Program-made: the position numbers and the translations under genes | DNA from: a bacterium | GTDB taxonomy: Bacteria; Verrucomicrobiota; Verrucomicrobiae; Opitutales; Opitutaceae | Assembly: GCA_021780625.1 (NCBI GenBank) | Contig: JAJXYI010000126.1 | Span: 1 to 19,090 of the forward strand | Length of the DNA: 19,090 nucleotides | Direction: 5' to 3' | Notes under the pieces: generated by a model | The model's database searches: none | What the model was told of the DNA's origin: nothing | The model's input: only the letters and a program-made list of their open reading frames with translations | Shown here: positions 1-6,430 of the stretch, one piece after another | How the letters are laid out: every line of letters begins with the position of its first letter | Position numbering within the stretch: position 1 is the stretch's first letter

Positions 1-872
1 TCGAACCAGTTGGCGCCGTAGATAGCTCGCTTGAGGTCACCGACGCCGTAAATGTTGCTCTGCCCGCGGCCTCCAGTGTCGGCAAACCAAGCATTGGCGG
101 TGGTGCTCGTCGGGTCGACGGCAGCCTCCTGTCCCCAGACCCACAGGTTGCCGGTCGCTTGCATGATGCCTATGGCCGAGGTGCGTGGGGCGTCTAGGCC
201 CGTGGTGACGGTCTGAGGCCCGACTGACGTAGCCTCCGTCACCCCAAATGTGAGGGCGGAAAATTCCTGCTGCGTGGGCAGTCTCTTCCCAAATGCCGCG
301 AGGATACGGGCGGCCGTATGCCACGAAAAGTCAGCCTCGGAGGCCACGCCGTCGCCGCCGTAGAGGGCAGGGACCTTCGGAAGCGCGGCTCCCGTCGCGC
401 AGGTGGCGCCGAATTTAGAAGTGCCGTTCACGTCCGACGCCGTATTCAGAAAATAGGCATCGCCCCAGACTCCCATTGAGTGGAGCGCCATGCCGCGTGG
501 ATCCAGGCATGCGGGACGCCATTTGAGGTCCCAAATCGAGCATGGATTGATCGCCGGGGTGGTGTTGCCGCCCGTCTGCGCGGTGGGGCTGGCGTTGCCG
601 CCGGGGGCGTAGTGGAAGCCGCCGATCTTAATGCTGTTTGCCGATGTGTAGCCGGTCGGGGCCGAGAAATTGGCATCGGCCACGATCTTGCCGTCGGCGC
701 AGGCGTAGACGGCGTAGTCGGTGCCGGCCGCGAGCGCAGGCATTTGCACCGGCGTATTGACCGTGACGTGGAGAAGCGTCGTGCCGACGGCGACGCGCGT
801 GCCTGCGAGCAGGTTGAGCGTGCCGCCGATCAGCGAAAGCGCCGGGGCGAAAGGATTGGATTTGGAGAGCAT
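1..872 (-). CDS. DGR-target-like C-type-lectin-fold receptor-binding protein (3' end outside window)
   Basis: An open frame of 290 codons starts at ATG 872-870 and runs off the left edge with no stop. Residues 1-105 form a Gly/Ala/Thr-rich N-terminal part. From about residue 111 the protein has the FGE/C-type-lectin layout of phage tropism determinants: a GMALHSMGVWGDAYFLNT stretch (127-144), NGTSKFG (149-155), GKRLPTQQEF (195-204), ATGNLWVWGQE (239-249), then RAIYGANWF (282-290) at the edge. In Mtd-like variable proteins the last two motifs sit just before and at the start of the variable repeat, followed by a Gly/Ser/Arg-rich end. The likely role is receptor binding at the tail tip. The start overlaps the upstream stop by one base (TAATG). 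Diversification by a DGR is inferred; no reverse transcriptase or template repeat is visible here. Confidence 0.8.
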   Translation of the reverse strand, partial: MLSKSNPFAPALSLIGGTLNLLAGTRVAVGTTLLHVTVNTPVQMPALAAGTDYAVYACADGKIVADANFSAPTGYTSANSIKIGGFHYAPGGNASPTAQTGGNTTPAINPCSIWDLKWRPACLDPRGMALHSMGVWGDAYFLNTASDVNGTSKFGATCATGAALPKVPALYGGDGVASEADFSWHTAARILAAFGKRLPTQQEFSALTFGVTEATSVGPQTVTTGLDAPRTSAIGIMQATGNLWVWGQEAAVDPTSTTANAWFADTGGRGQSNIYGVGDLKRAIYGANWF

Positions 873-1105
873 TAGATGTAGGAGCCAATGAGGCCGAGGA
901 GGTAAGCGGACGATTCGTCGAGGAGGCCGATCGACACGTAGCCGACGTTGAATACGCCAGCGGCCGGCTGGACGATTGGTCCGGTGAGGGTGAGCGCCGG
1001 CGTCGCGCCGGCGATCGGCGCGAAGGTCGTCGCGGCGCTGGGCACTGTGGCGCCAGGGGCGACGGTCGTGGCGGGTGGATTGGTGGTATCGCCGGGAGCG
1101 GGCAT
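872..1105 (-). CDS. Small Pro/Ala/Thr-rich phage protein
   Basis: A 77-residue protein not assigned to a family. The first 40 residues are rich in Pro, Ala and Thr; the C-terminal half is hydrophobic with few charges (a VGYVSIGLLDESSAYLLGLIG stretch with only D and E). The stop shares one base with the start of the receptor-binding gene, suggesting translational coupling. The leader before ATG 1105 has no Shine-Dalgarno motif and is C-rich (CCAACCCAATCCCGC). It lies between the tail tube and the adhesin, so a tail-associated or assembly role is possible, but that rests only on position. Confidence 0.6.
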   Translation of the reverse strand: MPAPGDTTNPPATTVAPGATVPSAATTFAPIAGATPALTLTGPIVQPAAGVFNVGYVSIGLLDESSAYLLGLIGSYI

Positions 1106-1124
1106 CGCGGGATTGGGTTGGCCA

Positions 1125-1148
1125 GGAGGGCCCCTTGCGGAGCCCTCC
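1125..1148 (-). terminator. GNRA-capped hairpin after tail-tube gene
   Basis: Read on the - strand, the 10-base arm GGAGGGCTCC pairs with GGGGCCCTCC (one U-G wobble) around a GCAA tetraloop. It begins 14 bases after the tail-tube stop codon. No U-run follows, so it is not a classical intrinsic terminator; it may attenuate readthrough or protect the mRNA 3' end of a strongly expressed gene. Confidence 0.5.
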
Positions 1149-1162
1149 CAGGAGTTGAAGAC

Positions 1163-1720
1163 TTAGGTGAGGTTGCCGACGTTGAGCGTGGAATAGAGGA
1201 CCTCGGCCTCGACCGGCGTCTCCGAGGCTTTGTCGTCCATGTTCGTGTCGCCAGAAGCGCGCAGGGATACCCACATTTCGACGGTGTTGATCAGGACATT
1301 GTTCTGATCACGCTCCTCGATATGGAGCCAGCCGCGCACGTTCGGCGCCGCGGAAAGCGGATTGTAAACGCCACCCACGCCGCTGCTCGGAATCGTCGCA
1401 CTGTCGCGCAGGGCAACGAAGAGATTCGTCATTTTCTCGAGCTTGCCCTTGAGGGTCTTGCCTCGCGAAAGCGGAATTTCGTCTTCAACCACGTAAGCGC
1501 CGCCACCGGCCGGCGACATGTATTTCTCGGTCTTCCCGCTCTGGGCGGAATTCCATTTCACGGGCCCGATGTCGATGTAGAGCGGATCGGTGACATCGGG
1601 TTTATTGGAGGCGGACGCCGGACCGGCGATGCTGCCAGTGCCAGCCGCAGGGACGGAGACGGCCGCAGCCTCGAGGAAGAAGAGGGACTTTGAGCCTATG
1701 ACTTTGCGTGCTTTATTCAT
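1163..1720 (-). CDS. Major tail protein (tail tube-like)
   Basis: A 185-residue protein with the size and character of a tail tube subunit: Gly/Ala/Ser-rich N-terminus, then alternating beta-type segments (PLYIDIGPVKWN, AYVVEDEIPLSRGKTLKGKLEKMTN, RGWLHIEERD, NTVEMWVSLRASG, EVLYSTLNVGNL). It would polymerise into the tube through which DNA passes. It follows the tail terminator-like gene, as expected, and is followed by a stable hairpin. ATG 1720 is preceded by a C-rich SD-less leader (CCACCAACCCATCCC). No sheath gene is seen nearby, which favours a non-contractile tail. The family assignment comes from composition, length and position rather than a clear signature motif. Confidence 0.7.
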   Translation of the reverse strand: MNKARKVIGSKSLFFLEAAAVSVPAAGTGSIAGPASASNKPDVTDPLYIDIGPVKWNSAQSGKTEKYMSPAGGGAYVVEDEIPLSRGKTLKGKLEKMTNLFVALRDSATIPSSGVGGVYNPLSAAPNVRGWLHIEERDQNNVLINTVEMWVSLRASGDTNMDDKASETPVEAEVLYSTLNVGNLT

Positions 1721-1739
1721 GGGATGGGTTGGTGGAAAA

Positions 1740-2198
1740 TTATTGGAGCCTCAGCCCCGCCGTGATGTGGAGTTCGTGGACGTTGAGTTCGGGCAGAGAA
1801 TCCATGCGGCGCTGATGCCCTGCGTATCCGAAATAATCCCACGCCTTGTCGGCGTCGGGCGGCGTCGGCTGCACGCTCTGCCCGATGACCGCCTGACGCA
1901 CGGCATCGAGCGCATCGAGGGCATTGTGGGTCATGTCGAGGGTCGGATTGTGGACGATCGAGACAGTCAGTCGTTCGAGCGAGACGACTACGCCGAAATC
2001 GGCTGAAGTCGCCGGTACGCCCTCGGCCGTCATTACCACGATGCCGAAGCCAAGCTGGAGGAGCACGGTCTGGATCCTGTTATCAAGATCCGCGACTTGC
2101 TCGGTGAGGATTTGATTGGGCGCGAGGGCAACAAAGTAACTTTGCGCGGCGATCAGGTCATGCACCCGTTGCTGAAGCGTGAAGAAGGGATTGCTCAT
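1740..2198 (-). CDS. Tail terminator / gp37-like protein
   Basis: A 152-residue protein starting at ATG 2198, which overlaps the previous stop (ATGA). It resembles small phage proteins that close the tail or join tail to head (Mu gp37-like): an N-terminal helix (NPFFTLQQRVHDLIAAQSYF), a beta segment carrying FGIVVMTAEG, a second VVVSLERLTVSIVHNP, a helix with DALDAVRQAV, and a C-terminal strand (LNVHELHITAGLRLQ). It sits between the G-like protein and the tail tube, the expected place for a terminator. An in-frame extension upstream to 2645 exists but overlaps the upstream gene heavily and is not used. Confidence 0.7.
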   Translation of the reverse strand: MSNPFFTLQQRVHDLIAAQSYFVALAPNQILTEQVADLDNRIQTVLLQLGFGIVVMTAEGVPATSADFGVVVSLERLTVSIVHNPTLDMTHNALDALDAVRQAVIGQSVQPTPPDADKAWDYFGYAGHQRRMDSLPELNVHELHITAGLRLQ

Positions 2199-2806
2199 GA
2201 CTTGCCCTCCTTGCGCGCGAGGTAGGCTTCCGCGTGGGGCACGAGCGCACTCTCGATCTCTGTGTCGGTCGGCAGCGCATCCGGATCCGCGGGGACAACG
2301 ACCTGCGGGACGAGTCGGTAGAGGAACGTAAGCGGTCCGCCCTTCTGCTCTCGCATGACCAAGAAGCCGCCCATGCCATTTTTCGCTTTGATGAAAAACA
2401 TGCCAGGGAACGTCTGCGCCCGAGGCCAGCTGCCGTAGGCGGCCGCCTGCATTGGGATCGCGATATTCTTCGTCGGCTTGCCGGTGGCCGGAGAAACGGC
2501 TCCGGTGGCGCGGATCGTGGCGCCATTCACCTTCGCAGCCAGAGCGGGATCCGCGACGGTCACAGTCGCCCTGTCCTCCGTGGTCTTGCTCGGATCGAAG
2601 GCGGTGCGCTTCGCGAGCCGCGCCCAGAAATGCTGACGCGGCCATCCCTTCTTGTTCGGGCTCTCGGCGTCGCGGCGGATGAAATGGCGTTGCACGGCCT
2701 GTTCAGCGGCGATGCCAAGCACAACCATGAGCCCGCGGCGGTTCGCCGGTAGGAGCTTCTGGTGGATCACCTGGATCTGCGAGGTCTCGGTGTGGAGAGT
2801 GATCAT
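2195..2806 (-). CDS. Phage virion morphogenesis protein, G-like
   Basis: A 203-residue protein starting at ATG 2806, overlapping the stop of the minor head gene by four bases. Residues about 38-62 carry a pattern common in phage morphogenesis/tail completion proteins (RHFIRRDAE, PNKKGWPRQHFW). This is followed by strands (ATVTVADPALAAKVNGATIRAT) and an AIPMQAAAYGSWPR segment. Mu gpG-type proteins act at the head-tail junction, and position after the F-like gene and before the tail terminator fits. An upstream in-frame extension to 2857 lies inside the neighbouring gene and is unlikely. Confidence 0.75.
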   Translation of the reverse strand: MITLHTETSQIQVIHQKLLPANRRGLMVVLGIAAEQAVQRHFIRRDAESPNKKGWPRQHFWARLAKRTAFDPSKTTEDRATVTVADPALAAKVNGATIRATGAVSPATGKPTKNIAIPMQAAAYGSWPRAQTFPGMFFIKAKNGMGGFLVMREQKGGPLTFLYRLVPQVVVPADPDALPTDTEIESALVPHAEAYLARKEGKS

Positions 2807-4020
2807 CGCGCGCCTCCCTTCGTGGCCGACTGCACCTCGAGCGTCGCGAGCGTCCATGTATCGCCGGCATCGCGGCGGAAGGTGGCGCTGGCGGTACGGC
2901 CGAGGAACCGCTTAGTGAAGACCAGCCCACCACCCGAAAGCGCCTCTACCTCGTCAGGTGCGCGCCAGATCTGCGGGACGAGCCGGAAATCGAGCTCGGA
3001 AAGCATGGGCGAATCGATGGCGCGGATACTCGCGGCATCGAGGCGCATATTGCCGCCCCCGAATTGCGAGGAACCGGCGGCTCGAATCGCATCGGGAGTA
3101 GCTTGGCCCAGGTCGAGCGACTCCGTCGATTGCGGACGATCGAGCGCGGCGCGGGTGAGTTCGCGGATGCGATCGCCGCGCCAGATGATCTTGCCATCGC
3201 GCACATCGACCTGGTCGCCGAAGATTTCATGAAAGGCTTCCTCGATCGCGGGCGTCACCTCGGCCATCGTCGCCTGGAGATTGGTATTGAACGGTTCGCT
3301 GCGCGGCTTGGGAGCTGGAGCCCTCGGCGCGATCACACCCAGGCTCTCGGACTCCGCTCGCGAAATATCCGCGAGTCCCATGCCGCTGTTGAAGTCGAAG
3401 GGAGGCCAGGGCCGGCCGAAGCGTGAGATGGCTGTCCAGATCCGATCGTTCTTGAGCGCGATCATGCGGCCGTCGACGAAGGTGCCCCCGGCGGCTTGCC
3501 AACGCGCGGGCCAGCTCTCCTCGGGCACTTCGATGAGCACGCCTCCCTTCCCTTTGCGGAAACCGCGGGGAACCTTGCGGTCCTCGACCCGGATCAATTC
3601 GTCGCATGGATAGGCGTCGAGCGCGTCAGGATCCTGGCGGCTCAGCCAACGGCCGTAGGCCATGGCGTCCTCCGTGTTGAAATCGTACACGAGCCCCAGG
3701 CGCGACCCGGAGGTGATGTCCGTCAGCTTGCCGGAGTCGCCCGGCTGCGCGCCCAGGAGCGAGCGCATGTCGCCAATGAAGCGCGAGCGATCCATGAATG
3801 CGCCGCCATCGCGACGCACGAGTTTGAGCGCATCATCAATGCGCGACTGCATCTCGGAGACGATGCGGACATCCTCCACTCTCGCCGAGAAAAACGCGCG
3901 ATCACGGAGCGCAACGTCGATCTCCTGCCACTGCGCCGAGGTGAGCGGAGAACCAACCGGAGTCTTGGACTCCAGGCGATCGACCGCCGCGGCGATAGGT
4001 TCTGGTGAACTGAAGAGCAT
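2803..4020 (-). CDS. Minor head / head morphogenesis protein, Mu F-like
   Basis: A 405-residue protein. Residues 25-80 hold a helical segment common in these proteins (SAQWQEIDVALRDRAFFSA). The middle shows the F-like signature: LGLVYDFNTEDAMAYGRW (108-125), QDPDALDAYPCDELIRVEDR, RMIALKNDRIWTAISRFG and PWPPFDFNSGMG. Such proteins sit on the inside or at the portal vertex and are ejected or processed during assembly. The C-terminal third (from about residue 245) is a separate region with AFHEIFGDQVDVRDGKIIW and a terminal FRLVPQIWRAPDEVEALS ... DTWTLATLEVQSAT part, which recalls small nuclease domains attached to phage head proteins (see findings). The gene starts two bases after the gp36-like stop. 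In Mu, F lies before the protease; here it lies after gp36. Confidence 0.8.
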   Translation of the reverse strand: MLFSSPEPIAAAVDRLESKTPVGSPLTSAQWQEIDVALRDRAFFSARVEDVRIVSEMQSRIDDALKLVRRDGGAFMDRSRFIGDMRSLLGAQPGDSGKLTDITSGSRLGLVYDFNTEDAMAYGRWLSRQDPDALDAYPCDELIRVEDRKVPRGFRKGKGGVLIEVPEESWPARWQAAGGTFVDGRMIALKNDRIWTAISRFGRPWPPFDFNSGMGLADISRAESESLGVIAPRAPAPKPRSEPFNTNLQATMAEVTPAIEEAFHEIFGDQVDVRDGKIIWRGDRIRELTRAALDRPQSTESLDLGQATPDAIRAAGSSQFGGGNMRLDAASIRAIDSPMLSELDFRLVPQIWRAPDEVEALSGGGLVFTKRFLGRTASATFRRDAGDTWTLATLEVQSATKGGAR

Positions 4021-4022
4021 GG

Positions 4023-4484
4023 TCAGAGTCCGCGCATGGAGTCGCGGGTCATCTTGCGTTCCTCGCTCGAGGCGAGCGTCACAGCGGGGCCCGCAATGAT
4101 TTGGGCCGAAATATAGGCGGGCTGCTCGATGCGAAACTTACAGGCGGCGACAGCAGACAGGAGAGTCAAGGCGTCGGTGTATTCGCGCTCGCGCTGCGGT
4201 GTGATAAGGCTCGAGAGCGGCAACCGGATGAGGATCCGATAGCGGATAATCGCAAGCGCGGCCGGCTTCAGTTCCTCTGGGATCTGCTCTCCCTGAGTGA
4301 GGTCGCCAAGTCGATTGTTCTGACACGCAGCCACGCGGCCGCGGATCTCCTGGACCGCTTCGAGAACCTTCTCGGGGATCGGATCTGTCTGGCCCGCACC
4401 TAGGGCCGCCGACTGCACGGCAGTCATCTCGGGCCCGGTGAGGGAGCCGATCAGGTCGCTTTCGGTGATGGTAATCCAGGCCAT
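4023..4484 (-). CDS. DUF1320 / Mu gp36-like head-tail adaptor
   Basis: A 153-residue protein starting at ATG 4484 (MAWITITESDL). The frame extends upstream to 4538, but that would run through the hairpin. It has the DUF1320 layout: N-terminal ITITESDLIGSL, a helical pair (VLEAVQEIRGRVAACQNN), PEELKPAALAIIRYRI, and REREYTDALTLLSAVAACKFRI. Proteins of this family join the portal ring to the tail. It lies directly after the major capsid gene, as gp36 lies close to capsid in Mu. The downstream minor head gene begins two bases after its stop. Confidence 0.8.
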   Translation of the reverse strand: MAWITITESDLIGSLTGPEMTAVQSAALGAGQTDPIPEKVLEAVQEIRGRVAACQNNRLGDLTQGEQIPEELKPAALAIIRYRILIRLPLSSLITPQREREYTDALTLLSAVAACKFRIEQPAYISAQIIAGPAVTLASSEERKMTRDSMRGL

Positions 4485-4497
4485 GATGTTTTCTAGA

Positions 4498-4527
4498 GAG
4501 CCCCGTCCGCGCTTGGCGTCGGGGCTC
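4498..4527 (-). terminator. Hairpin after the major capsid gene
   Basis: GAGCCCCG (4498-4505) is complementary to CGGGGCTC (4520-4527), an 8-bp stem that can continue with CGC/GCG inside. It begins 18 bases downstream of the capsid stop and just before the gp36-like start. No U-tract follows, so partial termination or mRNA 3'-end stabilisation is more likely than full termination. Confidence 0.55.
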
Positions 4528-4545
4528 GAAGAAATCACCCCTGAC

Positions 4546-5607
4546 TCAGCTCGTCGTGAAACTGCGGATACCGAGCGTGCTCGTGAGTGAGATCAGCGAG
4601 TAGTGCTCGACCGTGATGTCGACCAGCTTGCTCGAGATCTGCTGAAGGTAGACGTTGATATCGAGACCGCCAGCGGGACGGTCGAACGGTTTGCCACCAA
4701 CCTGGATATTTGGCGGAGGCGAGACGAACCGCTTGATGTTCGACGGATCCTCGATGTCCTGGCCGGCCATCGCCGTGAACATGAGCACCGTGTTGCCAAC
4801 AAGCTGGCTCTTGGCCGTGGCGCTCGACTGGAAGCGCTCCCTGGAGACGTAGATTTCATCGACGGCGAGCAATGCGGCGAGCTGCTCGGGCGTCATGCCG
4901 GCGGTGGCGAACTTCGCCGCGTTGGCATTGCCGCGCAGAGCCTGCGAGCGGAGCACCCAGGAGGAGTGACCGTAGCCCACGCGGTTGAACGCGAAGCCCT
5001 GGACGTCGGCCGCCAAGCTTTCCTCGGCGAGGACGTCCTGATCGGGATCGGCGGCGGCGTTCACGCCCGGATTCCAGGTCTTGGCCGTATTGACCGCGGC
5101 AGCAGAGAGGACGCCGATCGAGCGGCGCAGCTCGTTGCGGAGCAGACGACGGATCAGCTTCGCGACGTAGAGATTCTCCCAGCCGGGCACCTGCACGACG
5201 TTGTCGAGATCGACGCGCATCGTGAGACCCTTGTTCTGGGTCTTGGCGGTCTGATCCTGACCGGTGTACTCGACGCGCTTGAAGTCGGCGCCGATCGCGC
5301 GCACGTCGTCGACCTCAGAGTAGAACTCCTCGGCGTTGTTCCACTTCTTGAACTCGAAGAGGCGGCCGGGAACGCGGGTCGTCGGCGAGAAGAACTCGAG
5401 CGCGGCCTCGAGATTGTTGGGATCCTTGTAGCCGACGGCGTAGGTCGTCAGCGGCTCTGAGAAGTAGGTTTCCGCAAAGCGGCTGTCGTTGGCGACGCGG
5501 TAGACCTGACCGGGGATGTTGCTGTTGCCGAGGTCGAACGGAATCGGATCGGCGTTGGCCAGGTTCACGGTGGCCCCGAGCGAGGGGCGAATGATGGAAC
5601 GGGACAT
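4546..5607 (-). CDS. Major capsid protein
   Basis: A 353-residue protein in the position of the Mu T capsid gene, after protease and cement genes. It shows a capsid-like run of helices and strands: a spine-like region (GLTMRVDLDNVVQVPGWENL, then KLIRRLLRNELRRSIGVLSAAAVNTAKTW), an A-domain-like part (VGYGHSSWVLRSQALRG, TPEQLAALLAVDEIYVSRERFQ, VGNTVLMFTAMAGQDIEDPSNIKRFV) and a strand-rich C-terminus (DINVYLQQISSKLVDITVEHYSLI). An HK97-type fold is expected. The start ATG 5607 has no Shine-Dalgarno and a C-rich leader. A strong hairpin follows the gene. Confidence 0.88.
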   Translation of the reverse strand: MSRSIIRPSLGATVNLANADPIPFDLGNSNIPGQVYRVANDSRFAETYFSEPLTTYAVGYKDPNNLEAALEFFSPTTRVPGRLFEFKKWNNAEEFYSEVDDVRAIGADFKRVEYTGQDQTAKTQNKGLTMRVDLDNVVQVPGWENLYVAKLIRRLLRNELRRSIGVLSAAAVNTAKTWNPGVNAAADPDQDVLAEESLAADVQGFAFNRVGYGHSSWVLRSQALRGNANAAKFATAGMTPEQLAALLAVDEIYVSRERFQSSATAKSQLVGNTVLMFTAMAGQDIEDPSNIKRFVSPPPNIQVGGKPFDRPAGGLDINVYLQQISSKLVDITVEHYSLISLTSTLGIRSFTTS

Positions 5608-5656
5608 GATTGAAACGATGTTGAGGGTGATGGTTGCTGGGTCGTCGCGTGGGGCC

Positions 5657-6184
5657 TTAGAAGCCGAGAGTGATGACCCCCGCGTTAACCGTGGCCTTCA
5701 CGGGCGAACGCGGAATGAACTCGATGGTATCGCCGGCCGCAGCGGGCGTGGCAGCGAGCGTCGCGCGGCCGAAGACCCAGTAGGTGCCGTTCGCGGTCGG
5801 CAGCGTGCGCGCATAGCCGTTGGCGTCCGGCGTGAGCAGATCGCCGTCAGCGACGGCGCTGTTGATCGCGACCTTCTGGGTGCCTTCCGAGGCGCCGAGG
5901 AGCGCGACCGCAATCGGATCGGCGGCGGTGGGCTGGTCGGTGAAGATGCCGAGCGGCTGATCGGCCTGGCCGGCGATGTCCGCGTTGAGCGGCGTGGCGC
6001 CGAGCTTGGCGATCAGGTAGCGCAGAGAACCGGTCGAGACCGCAGTATAGGTCTTCAGACCGTGGAGGCTCTGGCCTTCCCCGACGTTGGCGAGGTGGAA
6101 GATCCGGTTGCGGCGGAGAAAGCCCTTCGTCCAGGCGGCGAGCAGCAGGAACGTGGCGATGAGAGCGAGCGTGACGATGGTCAT
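5657..6184 (-). CDS. Capsid decoration (cement)-like protein with hydrophobic N-terminus
   Basis: A 175-residue protein directly upstream of the capsid gene. Residues about 32-160 resemble head-decoration/DUF2190-type proteins: LANVGEGQSLHGLKTYTA, ADQPLGIFTDQPTAADPIAVALLG, VAINSAVADGDLLTPDANG, YWVFGRATLAATPAAAGDTIEFIPR. Such proteins bind the capsid surface as small beta-barrels. Unusually, residues 2-20 form a very hydrophobic segment followed by a basic KGFLRR, like a membrane anchor or signal sequence. No alternative ATG exists between it and the cement-like part, although a non-ATG start cannot be excluded. The leader is SD-less (AAATTTCCACCC before ATG). Confidence 0.75.
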   Translation of the reverse strand: MTIVTLALIATFLLLAAWTKGFLRRNRIFHLANVGEGQSLHGLKTYTAVSTGSLRYLIAKLGATPLNADIAGQADQPLGIFTDQPTAADPIAVALLGASEGTQKVAINSAVADGDLLTPDANGYARTLPTANGTYWVFGRATLAATPAAAGDTIEFIPRSPVKATVNAGVITLGF

Positions 6185-6235
6185 GGGTGGAAATTTGGCG
6201 GTTGCGGTGGCGGGTTTGTGCGGATCCGCGAGGGA

Positions 6236-6391
6236 TCAGCCCTTCTTCTCCTGCGCCTTCGCAAGCTTGGCGTCGTGCTCGAGCTGGCGCTTGGCGACAT
6301 CGGTGGCGTCGGCCTCGCTGAGGCCGGCGGCGCGTTTGGACTGGATGAGTTCGGCGAGGCGTTCGGCCTCGGTCTTGGATTTTTCAGCCAT
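6236..6391 (-). CDS. Small charged helical phage protein (51 aa)
   Basis: A short frame from ATG 6391 to TGA 6236-6238. The protein starts MAEKSKTEAERLAELIQSKR, continues with AAGLSEADATDVAKRQ and ends LAKAQEKKG. It is almost entirely predicted helix with alternating acid and basic residues. It fits the 246-base space between the protease and cement genes exactly, in the same direction, with a C-rich SD-less leader like its neighbours. Function unknown; small helical proteins at this place in transposable phages may assist head assembly, but that is a positional guess. Confidence 0.75.
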   Translation of the reverse strand: MAEKSKTEAERLAELIQSKRAAGLSEADATDVAKRQLEHDAKLAKAQEKKG

Positions 6392-6430
6392 GGTGATGAT
6401 GGGTTTGAGGATTACGTGGAGAGGGAGGGG

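Noticed and set aside
480..875. 131-codon + strand frame at the left end
   Set aside because: It is the exact complement frame of the receptor-binding gene, with Arg/Gly/Ala-rich shadow composition.
6187..6199. GTGGAAATTTGGC also found on the - strand at 14256-14268
   Set aside because: A shared 13-mer between two places in 19 kb on either strand is expected several times by chance, so it is not treated as a regulatory repeat.
6220..6229. Perfect palindrome GCGGATCCGC between the 51-aa and cement genes
   Set aside because: Ten-base palindromes without a loop arise often in GC-rich DNA; there is no second copy or supporting context.
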